DNA from: Plantago major
Lineage: Eukaryota > Streptophyta > Magnoliopsida > Lamiales > Plantaginaceae
NCBI GenBank assembly: GCA_026545765.1
Contig: CM048840.1
Coordinates: forward strand, 55,304,580 to 55,368,579
Reading direction: 5' to 3'
Length of the DNA stretch: 64,000 nucleotides
Below, piece by piece: positions 11,936 through 23,284 of the stretch (its first letter is position 1; every line of letters begins with the position of its first letter). Below the pieces are notes generated by a model. That model was not told the origin of the DNA. It did not search any database and worked only from the letters and a program-made list of their open reading frames with translations. The position numbers and the translations under genes were made by a program.

Positions 11936-12670
11936 TACTTAGATTCAGAGCGCGGAAGACTTTAAGATAGGTAAGTGCAGAAACAATAAGTATGTGTGTG
12001 TGCTTTGCTGAAAGATAAATACAGAAGGGTAAATAACACAGCAAGTATAGTGGTATCTGGAGGTGGCGTAATCCTCCAACTAATCCACTTCGGTCTTTCT
12101 GAGACCTAGAATTCACTAGAACATATAATTGAGTTCACCTTACAATAATCCTATTCTAAAATTCTTAAACAATTGGTTCCCAACCAAATGTTCCCCCTGA
12201 GTTATTCCCCAGCTCCTAGAGCTAAGTACTTCCTCTACTCAGATAACCTTGGAGTTATTCCCTGATTTCCCAAATCAAGTACTTCCTCTACTCCACGCCT
12301 TGATGGTGTTGGTTATAAGGTTTGTCAGAAAGGCTTCTCGTATAACTTTTCAGTTATGTTTTCAGAGAGCCTAATAGAACAAGACTACTTAATACACTTG
12401 TTCAGTGTATGGCAATCTGCTCTTTACTGACCCAAGTAATTGATGTCCGTTCTGGAGAATGAGCTTCAGAAAGGGTATCTGATAGTTCAACTCTTTCATG
12501 AATAACAATCTCTTGTTAAGTTTCAGGAAAACTTAGAACTACTAGTGATTCTTTAAGCAACAGAAAGCTTTCAGAAAGGGTAGTAGAGTGCTTTAGAGAA
12601 TACTTTTCTAGATTTTAAGTTTGCAAGTTAGATCGTTCTTCGGTCGTATTTCTCAGCATCTAAGTGTGTG

Positions 12671-12680
12671 ATATTTATAG
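12671..12680 (-). promoter_or_regulatory. LTR TATA box, copy A
   Basis: Minus-strand CTATAAATATCACACAC. The CTATAAATATCA(C)CAC context recurs in the B and D LTRs and as CTATATATATCACACAC in C and E. Transcription would start some 30 bp downstream, leaving a long leader before the PBS. Confidence 0.6.
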
Positions 12681-13256
12681 ATGAATTAGAGAGTCGTTAG
12701 GATGTTATCCGTTAGACACAATTCAAATTCAGTCTATACTTATCTTGAAATGAGTACTCAGAAGTCCTTGTCTCTTATCTCAGAGAGGACTGTGCTTTAG
12801 CGGCTTTTCTGCCGATGCAATTAATGCATATGTACTATTTCTTGTCCTGTAGTCTTCAACGGATACATTAGCCTTTCTGATGGCTTGCATGCTCCATACT
12901 CATGATGTCATATGTTCCAGAATCATGTTTCAAAAGTAACTAAATGTACTTAAGAAAGAATTAAGGACATAGTCTTTCCGAGTGAGACTAAACCTTGGTG
13001 TCTTCATAAATCTTGTGCAATCTCCGGTCTTGTAATCTTCAGAAAAGCTCCATTGCTAGGATTGATCTTCATGGTCTTCTTGAAATAAAAATTACACTCA
13101 GAGACCTATAATCCTAATACAAGATTTACTAGACTAATTATACTCAGTGATTTCCTCTTTTACAATGTTCAAGTGAACAAAGAGTACATAATCACCTTTC
13201 TAGCTAAGATAGGAACATGTGATGAATGATCAAAAAACTAACAGATATTCCTAACA

Positions 13257-13326
13257 AGGCTGCACCTTAATGGTATAAGTAGCATGCTCAATACCTTTAA
13301 ACTCTCCAAAACTTAATGGTGTTACA
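13257..13326. repeat. Degenerate TRIM LTR end, cut by copy A
   Basis: GGCTGCACCTTAATGGTATAAGTAGC... to GTGTTACA resembles the last 70-80 bases of the TRIM LTR at 28233-28551 (GGTGCACCTTGTTGGTATGAGTAGC ... TTTACA). Copy A appears to have inserted into an older TRIM or solo TRIM LTR. Confidence 0.55.
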
Positions 13327-14179
13327 ACTATCAAAACCGAATGGGAATTTGGTCTCTTGAGATTGGACCGTCATCATCATAAGAATGAAAAGTTTTTTCA
13401 CTACATTGATTTTACATATCATTTTTGCCTTGATGATATGTTTTTTTCCAGAAATTAGTAACTATGAGTCTTGTGTCCTTCCATAACTCGGAAGTCTGAT
13501 CAATATTTGCATCATCATGATTATACATCCATCGAACCTTGAGCACTCAAGAACTGTTGTGAAAACATCCCTGTGACAACTCTCAACACCATTCACCTTT
13601 GTAATGATATCCCTACTCAAGTAATTGACACATTCATCGGGCATCTTCGACATAACAAATTGATTATTAATCTCATCAACTACATCATTAGTTGATCCAA
13701 GAGAAAAACCGATGATGAGAAATATTCTAAGCTAATTCGTTTAAATGCTCCAGTAATGACATATATGTGCTATCATAATGGTTGAATAGGATTACTCATT
13801 TCCCAAATAAGTATATCATTGAGAATATTATATCAACATTGCCATCGTTTTATAATTTTTATTCCTCAAATCCGCATTACTGACATGCAGTATCCGCTTA
13901 GCAAATTCGTGCGTCTCTTAAATCTCAATATATGATGAACCAGACTGAAATGATTTTAACATGACATTCGAAAGCTTCTTTAAAGGATTGGGGCTCGATG
14001 GGGCGTAGAGACAAAAACTCAATGGGGTTGCTGAAAACCTTTTTTACCTTTTTTTTTTTGTTGAAACCTTCTTTCACCCTTATTAATATGAAGTTGCACT
14101 TAAGAGCATTGTAATTTTTATTTTAAAATAATATATTTTTAAAAAATTAATGTGATATAATTATAATTTTTTTTTTGTT

Positions 14180-14290
14180 TCGGATGACATTGGGAACCCG
14201 CAACCGTTAGCCTTCGGGTACGCACTGGGTAAACCCCACGGGCTCACATAATAGACTGCCAACCACTGAAGCCAAGTTAAACCGCATTGA
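14180..14290. repeat. Possible SINE-like dispersed repeat
   Basis: GGGAACCCGCAACCGTTAGC followed by TTCGGGTACGCACTGGGTAAACCCC stands out from the AT-rich surroundings and resembles a dispersed repeat I associate with eudicot genomes. No poly-A tail or target duplication was found, so the class is uncertain. Confidence 0.25.
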
Positions 14291-15165
14291 AATGAAATGA
14301 AGAATGAAGTTTGAAAGGAAATGAGAAAAGAAAATGAAATATGAATTGAAAGAAATGATATTGAGAGTTGCAGTGAATGTATGCTGACGTGAACATTTCA
14401 GACAGTTACAATTGTTGGAGATGGTCTTCATTTGCATGGTTTTCTTGATGTAATAAGAGTTGAATTAGCAAATCAAGCAAATCCATTTAATTTATAAAGG
14501 AGAGTTTTTATTTCTAAGCCTAGACTATCTAGAGGATCCCAAATCCTAGGTGGCATAACAGTTGAAATATTTTGTATTTTAATCCTGAATCTCATTGAAG
14601 ACTACAGTGTGTTTATGTAACCACAATCGGTTACATAGCCATTAGGACCATACGAGAGTTATTTTCTATTTTGAGATAGTGATAATTAGTCATCAATTAC
14701 AATTCATTCATTAGGTGCATTATGTATGGCCCTATTTTCATGCAAGTCATCCAGATTTGAATTAGTCCATTATCATTACCATATATTGATAATCTATTTT
14801 TAGGTAGGCACTAATTATCATTTTACGTCAAGTATTTGTAAATCAACATTGACTGTTACGTTATGAATTTTTAACACCCATCATGCTATAAATGTGGCAT
14901 CACTAAAGACTGGACAGGCAAAGAAGAAGAAAATGAGAAAATGAACGTGTAAAACGCCCAAGAGGTTATGTTCAACCCAACTCCAAACCCCTAGAGGTTT
15001 TCTAAAGTTAGGTGTATCATAAATCGACTCGACATCCCATTGGCTCTTAAGATTCGTCTAATCTTATTGGTTGCATTAGACGGATTGAGACGAAATGGAT
15101 TTCTGGTCTTATGGTATGTTCTTTAATTCATACTCTCAGATTCACGTGTTGAATATCAACACTAA

Positions 15166-15221
15166 CATTTTATTTTTTTGTAGACAAACGTTGCATTTTA
15201 TTTTTTTGTAGACAAACGTTG
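15166..15221 (+). repeat. Perfect 28-bp tandem duplication
   Basis: The unit, beginning CATTTTATTTTTTTGTAG and ending ACAAACGTTG, occurs twice head-to-tail with no difference, which suggests recent slippage or duplication. Confidence 0.9.
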
Positions 15222-15553
15222 CAGCAAGACCAAATTTCAGAAGTAATATATACAAATATGCTTCCATGTTCCCACTGCTCAAGATGGTGAAGACAACTTA
15301 CAAACTAATGCTTACTAATTATCGAGTTTACTGGCTGATGGTAAGTGTTGGACTATTGTTGCCCTATATATGAATACCCGTTATCATATAAAGAATGTCT
15401 GTGAACCTAATGATCATTGCGTTTGTTCACAATCTCAGGTCGATATGTAATTGTTTATCGAAATTACTGGAAAGTAATCGATCGAATTAGTAAACATTAT
15501 TTCTTGAGGACAGATGCTCCATATGTAATTGAATGATTATGCATGTTGATGAG

Positions 15554-16449
15554 TGTTGATACGGAAATATGTCCAATCCGTCATAGACGCCTTTGGAACG
15601 AATCCTAATGCGTCCCAAGTTGTCTACGAGTCCGGGGCCATACAGTCCGACCCTAAGCCCCTGCAAGTCCGACTCACCCAGATGGAAAGGAACCGGAGGG
15701 CCCAAAGGGTAGTAGGTCCGACCCTGCCAATGGGCCGTAACCACGGGGGCCGACCCGGACAACCTTCCAGACTCAACGCAACAACCTCATAAACAACCAA
15801 GTGAACTGGCACTTCGAGTATTGAGGTCCGAGTCGCATGTCCCGGACCGCCTCCATCGGACTATGCATGGATTGTGGAAATCCCCAGTCCAACCTAGTAT
15901 GGTCCGGACATCAGGATCGGACCTACCTCCTCGGATCTCATACATGGCAGATTGCAACAAGGTCTCCAAACTCTCACATTAATGACTAATCTACCCCCGA
16001 AAGCCCAAAAGGAAATTGGTTAGGGAGTCATTAATGGTCCATGGGCCTATTGAGGCATTGTTGGCTCAATCTGGGCCTGACACTTGGCGCGATCTGGGGA
16101 TTCCCTCCCATTTTGGGAGAAATCTATTTATATGGCACACATGCCCATAATAAAGGTAAGGCATAATCACTTCTCATTCCCGATATTTATACCGCGATGA
16201 TCCTCACTCTCCCGCAAGAAAAGTCTTCTCCCGGTTTGACACCACGCAAACCGGGTATAAGGTTTTAACCCCCCCCCCCCCCCCCCCTCAAAGCTACTTG
16301 TGCAGGTCCTTACGCGTCACTTCTTATCAGTACGACGGTTCTTACGGGCCTCTACTCTTTGGTCCTTACGAGCAAGGTGGTCTAGGTACTTAGCGTGAAG
16401 GAAAGCATGGGAAATTCATTTAAGTGTTCGGGGGACTTTGCCCTCGACA
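15554..16449 (+). repeat. LTR 1 of Tat-like array
   Basis: TGTTGATACGGAAATATG ... CCCTCGACA. It contains TATTTATATGG (TATA-like, near 16127) and a 19-C run around 16269-16287. Confidence 0.85.
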
Positions 16450-17045
16450 TTTTGGCGCCGTCTGTGGCCGACCATCTTTTGCCTCAGATCCCTATCCTTT
16501 TTTACAAGGAAGGACACCATTCTCGGGAGAAGGACACTACTCAACCTTCGGATGGCTGGCCATACTCTGCGTCGGATCCCTGTCCTTTTTTACAAGGAAG
16601 GATGATTTACCTCATAATCACACGGACCCTCGTCCGTTCGGATGTCTCTCTTCGGACCATCCCAATCAGGTTGATAAAAACCCTATCATTTTTACAAGGA
16701 AGGATGATTCCTCTCTTAACCACACGGACCCTCGTCTATTTGGATATCTGTCTTCGGATCATCCCTTAACCCACCAAAGGTACGCCTCCGACGTTTTTCG
16801 TACCTACACTTGATCTCACTTACAAATATCCCTTTTCTTTATTTTTGTCTCTCAGCCCCCATCCTCGGACCACAACAAAAGGGAAAAAACGGGGAGATTA
16901 AGTTAAGTACTACAAGATGCACGGATTACACCTTTTTTCTGCTTACGAGGGACGGATTGAACGGAGAAACAAACTGTCTTCTCCACTTTTAACCATAGTT
17001 CCACAACTACCTTCTACTAAGATACTTGGAAACTAGGAGGACATA
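16450..17045 (+). other. Internal region 1 of Tat-like array
   Basis: PBS-like TGGCGCCGTCTGTGG at 16453-16467. Three spaced copies of a TTTTTACAAGGAAGGA motif (near 16497, 16587 and 16689) form degenerate repeats of about 90-100 bp, each followed by CACGGACCCTCGTC-like sequence in the later copies. It ends in CTAGGAGGACATA, a purine-rich tract next to LTR 2. The open frames are short and carry no known domain. Confidence 0.75.
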
Positions 17046-17933
17046 TGTTGAAACGAAAATATGTCCAATCCCTCATAGACGCCTTTGGAACGAATCCTAA
17101 GGCGTCCCAAGTTGTCTACGAGTCCGGGGCCTTACAGTCCGACCCTAAGCCCCCGCAGGTCCGACTCACCCAGATGGAAAGGAACCGGAAGGCCCAAAGG
17201 GTAGTAGGTCCGACCCTACCAATGGGCTGTAACCATGGGGTCCGACCCGGACAACCTTCCGGACTCAATGCAACAATCTCATAAGCAAACAGGTGAATTG
17301 GCACTTGAGAGTATTGAGGTCCGAGTCGCAAGTTCCGGACCGCCTCCTTCGGACAGTGCATGGATTGTGGAAATTCCCAGTCCAACCTAGTACAGTCCGG
17401 ACCTAAGTACCGGACCTACCTCCTCGGATCTCATAAATGGCAGACTACCACAAGGTCTCCACTCTCACACATTAATTACTAATCTACCCTCGAAAGCCCA
17501 AAAGGAAATAGATTAGGTAGTCATTAAAGGGCTATGAGCCTATTGAGGCATTGTTGGCTCAATTAGGGCCTGACACTTGGCGCAATCCGGGGATTCGCTC
17601 GCATTTTGGGATAAATATATTTATATGGCACACATTCCCCTAATAAAGGTAAGGCATAATCACTTCTCCTTCCCAATAATTATACCGAGATGATCCTCAC
17701 TCTCCTGCAAGTAAAGTCTTCGCCCGGTTTGACACCACGCAAACCGGGTATAAGGTTCTAACACCCCCCCCTCCAAACTACTTGTGCAGGTCCTTACGCG
17801 TCGCTTCTTATCAGTACGAAGGTTCTTACGGGCCTCTACTCTTTGGTCCTTACGAGCAAGGTGGTCTAGGTACTTAGCGTGAAGGAAAACAAGGGAAATT
17901 CATTTAAGTGTTCGGGGGACTTTGCCCACGACA
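17046..17933 (+). repeat. LTR 2 of Tat-like array
   Basis: TGTTGAAACGAAAATATG ... CCCACGACA. It corresponds base for base to LTR 1 apart from scattered changes, and its C run is short (8). Confidence 0.85.
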
Positions 17934-18539
17934 TTTTGGCGCCGTCTGTGGCCGGCCATCTTCTGCCACGGATCCCTATCCTTTTTTACAAGGAAGGACA
18001 CCATTCTCGGGAGAAGGACACGACTCAACCTTCAGATGGCCGGCCATACTCTGCCTCGGATCCCTATCCTTTTTTACAAGGAAGGATGATTTACCTCACA
18101 ATCACACGGACCCTCGTCCGTTCGGATGTCCCTCTTCGGACCATCCCAACCAGGTTGATAAAAATCCTATGCTTTCTACAAGGAAGGATGATTCCTCTCT
18201 TAACCACACGGACCCTCTTCTGTTTGAATATCCGTCTTCGGATCATCCCTTAACCCACCGAAGGTAGGCCTCCGACGTTCTTCGTACCTACACTTGATCT
18301 CGCTTACAAATACCCCGTTTCTTTATTTTTGTTGCAGTCCAAGCCCCCATCCTCTGACTGCAACAAAAGGAAAAAAGGGGGGGGGGGGGGGATTAAGTTA
18401 AGTACTACATGAAGCACGTATTACACCTTTTTATGCTGACGAGGGACAGATTGAACCGAGAAACAAACTGTCTTCTCCTCTTTTAACCATAGTTCCACAA
18501 CTATCTTCTACTAAGATACTTGGAAACTAGGGGGACATA
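17934..18539 (+). other. Internal region 2 of Tat-like array
   Basis: Same PBS-like start and three TACAAGGAAGGA repeats as internal region 1. At 18377-18391 a 15-G run replaces the ACGGGGAG seen at the matching place in region 1. Ends CTAGGGGGACATA. Confidence 0.75.
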
Positions 18540-19429
18540 TGTAGATACAGAAATATGTCCAATCCGTCATAGATGCTTTTGGAACGAATCCTAAGGCGTT
18601 CCAAGTTGTCTACCAGTCCGGGGCATTACAGTCCGACCCTAAGCCCCCGCAGGTCCGACTCACCTAGATGGAAAGGAACCGGAGGGCCCAAAGGGTAGTA
18701 GGCCGGACCCTGCCAATGGGCCGTAACCATGGGGTCCGACCCGGACAACCTTCCGGACTCAACGCAACAACATCATAAGCAACCAAGTGAACTGGCACTT
18801 GAGAGTATTGAGGTCCGAGTCGCATGTCCCAGACCCCCTCCTTCGGATAGTGCATGGATTGTGGAAATCCCCAGTCCAACCTAGTACGGTCCGGACCTCA
18901 GGACCGGACCAACCTCCTCGGATCTCATACACGGCAGACTACAACAAGGTCTCCAAACTCTCACATTAATGACTAATCTACCCCTGAAAGCCCAAAAGGG
19001 AATAGGTTAGGAGTCATTAATGGGCCATTGGCCTATTGAGGCATTGTTGGCTCAATCTGGGCCTGACACTTGGCGCGATCCGGGGATTCCCTCCCATTTT
19101 GGGAGAAATCTATTTATATGGCACAAATTCCCATAATAAAGGTAAGGCATAATCACTTCTCAATGCCGATAATTATACCGAGCTGATCCTCACTCTCTCG
19201 CAAGTAAAGTCTTCTCCCGGTTTGACACCACGCAAACTGGGTATAAGGTTCTAAACCCCCCCCCCCCTCCAAGCTACTTGTGCAGGTCCTTACGCGTCGC
19301 CTCTTATCAGTACGACGGTTCTGACGGGCCTCTACTCTTTGGTCCTGACGAGCAAGGTGGTCTATGCACTTAGCGTGAAGGAAAGCAAGGGAAATCCATT
19401 TATGTGTTCGGAGGACTTTGCCCTCAACA
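18540..19429 (+). repeat. LTR 3 of Tat-like array
   Basis: TGTAGATACAGAAATATG ... CCCTCAACA, followed directly by the target repeat ATGAG. It has a 12-C run at 19256-19267. Confidence 0.85.
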
Positions 19430-21250
19430 ATGAGTACCGATAAAAACACAAGAATGGAAAGGAAACATTTACTTATTGAATTAGTATATAATAGTCCGGG
19501 GGGCTTTTGAAAATTAGTTCACTTGCGTATATGGAGCTACTGATGAAGCTTGATTCCATGCTTCTTTGTGTTGATTTGGAGCTATTTATTGAATTATTAT
19601 GATAATTTAGGGAATAATACAATTTGATTCTACATTTTACATTTGTCGTTACAGATTAATTCGTAGTGTAAACTGGATACGATTAGTTCACTGGCGTATA
19701 TGGATTGACATTGAATTGACATTTCAGTCAACAACGAGTGTTTGTTACATGCATAAATTAGTTTTTTTTTCTTCAGTTAATTAGAAACTACGTGTATAAA
19801 TGTACAAGAAGTTATAGCTGGAATAGTTACAAGCATGCATTTGTTCTTTTCAAATCTTTAAGGAAACAATTTAAAATCTTCAGACTGTAACTCTTTTAAA
19901 TAGTAATTCATTCATCACAAAAACTGTTATGTAATACTTACTTCGTCTCGGAAGTATCTTCCTATTTTACCATTTTTTACGTCTCAATCAAAACTTCTTA
20001 TTTTTTTTCTTTTTTCAATCACTACTACAACTATAATTAAATATATTCAAAAGTAAATCCACTAACATTATTTTATCACACTTTCAACTTTAAAAATCAA
20101 TTTGACGGACCTATTAACATATTTTATCTAAAAGTAATACTCACTTTAATTATATTATCTATTATAAAAGTAAATTATGAAAAATGAAAATTCATCAGAG
20201 TAGCACTTGAGATTTGTTGAATATTGAACCAGATGATTGTATATAAATTGTCAATTATATACATACTAATTGAATTCTAATATGCTGTTATTGTCACACT
20301 TTATAATGAGATCTTTCCTCCATTATGAAACTTTTAAAATTAACTTATGAGTTAATCAATTTTACTCAAGAGTATGATAAGATATGTAATTTTAAAGCTT
20401 TTGTCGCTCACGCTTTATGTTGTTTGACGTTTTTAGTGTGCTTCATGCCACTTTTGCATTATTTAGTTTACTTTTACGTTTTTTCAAATCCGCACAATCA
20501 TAATTTGCATTTCTGAATAGTTACAAGTTGGTATACTAATTTTATCTTAGTTCCATGTAAAATTTATAGGTTACACATTATTTTTATTTTAAAATATATT
20601 TTTGAAACGTATTAACTATTTAATATATATAAAATATGGTTTATGTAACTTAAAAAAATATGAAGATGCGAGCACCTTAAAGCGTGTTGCAATAGTTACA
20701 TAAACTATATTTATTTGTTTTCTGATTTGTTTTCTGACGTTCCACTCGCAATTTGGACGTGGAGGTGTTTGACCAAGTATGGAGGATGGTCCAAATATAA
20801 AAAAAAATAGAAAATGATAAATTATGTACTTATTTGAGTCATAATTATCATGAGAATAAGTTCGAGGGTACATCTCCAACTAAATTAAAACATTTTGGTA
20901 TAATAGATACATATTGATGAAGCGGATAGTAAAATCTAATGACAACTGTTAAGATGGTCCAAACTTACAAGAATTACAATCATACAACTCTATAATGTCT
21001 TAACATAATTGAATGTTCAAATGTGTTGGTTTTTATTCTTTGGGTGAAGTTAGATTTAATGAATTTGCACTTTGATATACTTCGTTTACCATCAAACCTT
21101 AGTTTATAAAAATCATAATACAAGAAGATTGTAAATTTATAATGGATAAACAAATTCCTAGGAGTACTAGATTCTAGCGCATATAGTTTTCTATACATAT
21201 TTACTAAGTCATGACAATTAACAAGAGTCAGAAACACCATACAACTCATG
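19430..21250. other. AT-rich intergenic DNA with MITE remnants
   Basis: No supported gene. Two related copies of TTAGTTCACT(T/G)GCGTATATGGA occur at about 19506 and 19682. A segment at 19628-19690 matches the arm of the inverted repeat at 21747-21811. Around 19940 a TTACTTCGTCTCGGAAG start resembles a decayed Stowaway end, but no partner end is visible. Confidence 0.5.
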
Positions 21251-21395
21251 TCGGTATATATCTTACTACATTGGTATTCCGTCCTTTTACTTTTAAAGGT
21301 GTCGGGTTCTATTTAATGTAAATCGAACATGTGCAAAATAATGACATTCAGGTCCGATGTTTGTAACAAGACCAGAACCTGTGTAACAAGACTAA
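21251..21395 (+). repeat. Single copy of the foldback arm family
   Basis: TATATCTTACTACATTGGTATTCC ... CAGGTCC ... TTTGTAACAAGACC follows the same order as the left arm of the foldback at 23285-23418. It lacks a nearby reverse-complement partner. Confidence 0.6.
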
Positions 21396-21479
21396 CTCGG
21401 TCTGATCCGGTCAACCATAATCTACTTTGACTACGAATTAATCTTAATCGGCAAATGTAAAATGTTCAATTAAAGTATA

Positions 21480-21708
21480 CCCCCTCCGTCCCGAACTCAA
21501 CTTCCTGCTTTCCATCTTGGTCTGTCCCAAATGAAACTTTCCCTTCCTGATTTGGAAAGTTTTATGCCCCACTTTTCATTATAATAATACACTCTCTCAT
21601 ACTTTGTCACTCTTATTTCATACTTTATTCTCATATTTCCTACTTTATTTACTCTTCTCTTAAAACATGTATCCAGACCCACAGGAAGTTGAGTCTGTGA
21701 CTGAGGAG
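21480..21708 (+). mobile_element. Stowaway (Tc1/mariner) MITE
   Basis: 229 bp with terminal CCCCCTCCGTCCCGAACTCA and CTGTGACTGAGGAG, and the subterminal pair AACTTCCTG/CAGGAAGTT. It is flanked by TA on both sides (21478-21479, 21709-21710). The CTCCGTCC end and TA target are the Stowaway signature. It is non-coding. Confidence 0.88.
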
Positions 21709-21710
21709 TA

Positions 21711-21741
21711 TTATGAAACTTTAGGAACTAAAGTTTCATAA
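21711..21741. repeat. Perfect 14-bp palindrome next to the MITE
   Basis: TTATGAAACTTTAG, GAA loop, CTAAAGTTTCATAA. It is perfect and lies directly against the right TA of the Stowaway. Confidence 0.9.
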
Positions 21742-21811
21742 TATAATTTAATTGAACATTTTATATTTGCGGTTTAAGATTAATTCGTAGTCAAATTGGA
21801 GACGGTTAGCC

Positions 21812-22435
21812 GAAAAAAATCAAAAATGGAAACATGGGACGGGACGGAGGATCGAAGTAATTTTTATAAGTGTGTGTGGGGGGGGGGGGGGGGGAATGCA
21901 TACTGCTTAGGAGTTGTTAGAAACCTACCATGTTAATTATTTTATTTTGTTTTGGGTTTGAGGGATTCAATTTAAAAAAAAAAAACATGTATCAGTTACT
22001 AATTAACAAGTCGGGTATGGTAGAGGTCTTGATATAAGTTGTTATCAACCCATCGGATCCCGAACGGATTCGAATTGGGATGGATAATACCCCTTTAAAA
22101 ACATATAAGTCATGGCCAGTCGTATTTTTACATTTTCAATAAATACCATAAAAAATACTCAATGAAGAAGGACTACCCACCGACATCACGAGCAATGTTG
22201 TTCATAAGAAAGTCTGGCTATCTTATTTTCTTAACTAATTTATTATGTCCTCCCCTTCTATTTATTATTAATATTAAACTATACCATAAAACCGCCACGG
22301 GTTAGTACTGGGAGCGGACACTACACTGTCTGGGAAAGTAATATAAGAATTGGATAATTCCCATGTACACACTTTGTTCGAAAGGTAAAGTTCCAATTCC
22401 AAGAATGTACATTTCCAATTTTGATATTCAATTCC
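21812..22435. other. Intergenic DNA with a 17-G run
   Basis: A run of 17 G at 21878-21894 follows TGTGTGT. No gene is seen. Confidence 0.6.
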
Positions 22436-23050
22436 AATGGTAAACGAACTCTAAAATTTAGTCAAATGCAACTTGAGAACGCAATTTGAAGAATAAACCA
22501 ATTCTAAGTGAGACAAATTCAACATGGGAAACGAACTTCGATGGGGTAAACTCAACTCTAAAATATAATTAATCTAACTTAGGAACTATATTCAAGGGCA
22601 AACCAACTATAATGATGATATAATTATAACTTTAAAAATCTATTAAAAAACTAAACCACACTATTATGTAAAATACTACAGGGGTAAGACAATTCCAAAT
22701 TATAAACTAAATTTGAATGGTAAATAAACTCTAACTCAACTTCATGACTCAATTTGAAACGTAAAATCAACTCTAAGAATGTGTTAGTTTAAACTTCATA
22801 AACCAATACAAAGTATAAACTAAATTAAGAATGAAGTCATTGTAACTTGGAAAATTTTTATTTAAGAGTAAACCACAATTTATAGGAATATACTCTAAGA
22901 AAGTGAAATTCTATCTGCATAGTACAATTAGGAGGGTAAACCAACTTTAATAATGTGATAATTATAAATTTGGAACTCGATTTCAATGGTAAATTCAACT
23001 TTAAAAATAATATAATTCTAACATGAAAACTCAATTTGAAGGTCAAACAC
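22436..23050. repeat. Degenerate minisatellite, about 50-55 bp period
   Basis: About eleven diverged units share the pattern GGTAAACCAACTCTAA ... AACTTGGAACTCAATTTGAA. The repeating landmarks are GTAAAC(C)AACT and (A)ACTCAATTTGAA. Length varies from unit to unit. No coding potential. Confidence 0.65.
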
Positions 23051-23284
23051 ACCAACACCATGGCTAATGTGGCTCATAAGCAGGTGCTTAACCATTTTTG
23101 AGGTTTCTTTATCAAATTATACAATTTTACATTTGTTTGATATTTAAAGAAAATTATATCGTGGCATCGCCATGGGTTATACCAGGCCTGGCATATATAC
23201 ATGGTTATTACTAGGCCTGGCATATTTTCTTTATAGAGACAAGGACACTGTTGAGGTAATCTCGGCCCATATCTTACTACAATG

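Larger units (their letters stand above)
1..13256 (-). mobile_element. Sirevirus-type Ty1/copia retrotransposon, copy A (3' end outside window)
   Basis: Read on the minus strand, this has an LTR (11824-13256), a tRNA-Met PBS, gag, protease, integrase, RT, RNase H, a spacer and a long second gene running off the left edge. Aligned by eye with complete copy C, the window begins inside the last exon of the second gene, so roughly 0.7 kb of internal sequence and the 3' LTR are missing. The order PR-IN-RT-RH is that of Ty1/copia. The great length, long LTRs and extra gene after pol point to the Sirevirus lineage. All coding regions carry stops or frameshifts, so the copy is non-autonomous. Confidence 0.9.
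11824..13256 (-). repeat. 5' LTR of copy A
   Basis: 1433 bp, TG...CA on the minus strand (TGTTAGGAATATCTG to GGACCAACA). It matches the LTRs of C and E closely. It holds a TATA box (12671-12680), a hairpin at 11913-11935 and a 17-G run at 11856-11872 framed by AAAAGACTA/TAGTCTTTT-like arms. The flanking base set after it is AGGCT; the matching side is outside the window. Confidence 0.92.
13327..15548. other. Unassigned AT-rich DNA
   Basis: No supported gene. Short open frames (for example 13462-13653 minus) have no recognisable domain. A perfect 28-bp direct duplication lies at 15166-15221. A GC-richer patch at 14180-14290 (GGGAACCCGCAACCG...) may be a dispersed SINE-like repeat. Confidence 0.5.
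15554..19429 (+). mobile_element. Non-autonomous Tat-like LTR element in LTR-int-LTR-int-LTR array
   Basis: Three LTRs (896, 888 and 890 bp) alternate with two internal regions (596 and 606 bp). The whole array is flanked by the same 5-bp repeat ATGAG (15549-15553, 19430-19434), so it sits at one insertion site. Each internal region begins with TTTTGGCGCCGTCTGTGG, the PBS-like motif seen in Tat/Retand-type Ty3/gypsy elements, and ends with a purine-rich run before the next LTR. No protein domain is present, so it would depend on proteins supplied by another element. Confidence 0.85.
21409..21811. repeat. Imperfect inverted repeat enclosing a Stowaway MITE
   Basis: The left arm 21409-21474 (with ACTACGAATTAATCTTAATC) is the reverse complement, with mismatches, of 21747-21811 (with AAGATTAATTCGTAGTCAAA). 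The arms are about 65 bp. Between them lie the Stowaway and a 31-bp palindrome. A third arm-like copy occurs at 19628-19690. Confidence 0.75.

Noticed and set aside
13462-13653. 63-codon minus frame in the unassigned region
   Set aside because: No motif or splice context; composition is not clearly coding.
15553-15812. Overlapping 60-90 codon frames in the Tat-like LTRs
   Set aside because: They recur only because the LTR is repeated, lie on both strands, and show no protein family features.
16395-16813. 124-129 codon plus-strand frames in the Tat-like interior
   Set aside because: They derive from the TACAAGGAAGGA tandem repeats, start inside the LTR, cross the PBS and lack gag motifs.
19940-20175. 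Second Stowaway MITE
   Set aside because: Only a left-end-like sequence; no matching right end with TA could be found, so only noted as a remnant.
22436-23050. Possible CRISPR-like repeat array
   Set aside because: Units are degenerate, contiguous and AT-rich, with no constant-length spacers; this is a eukaryotic minisatellite.
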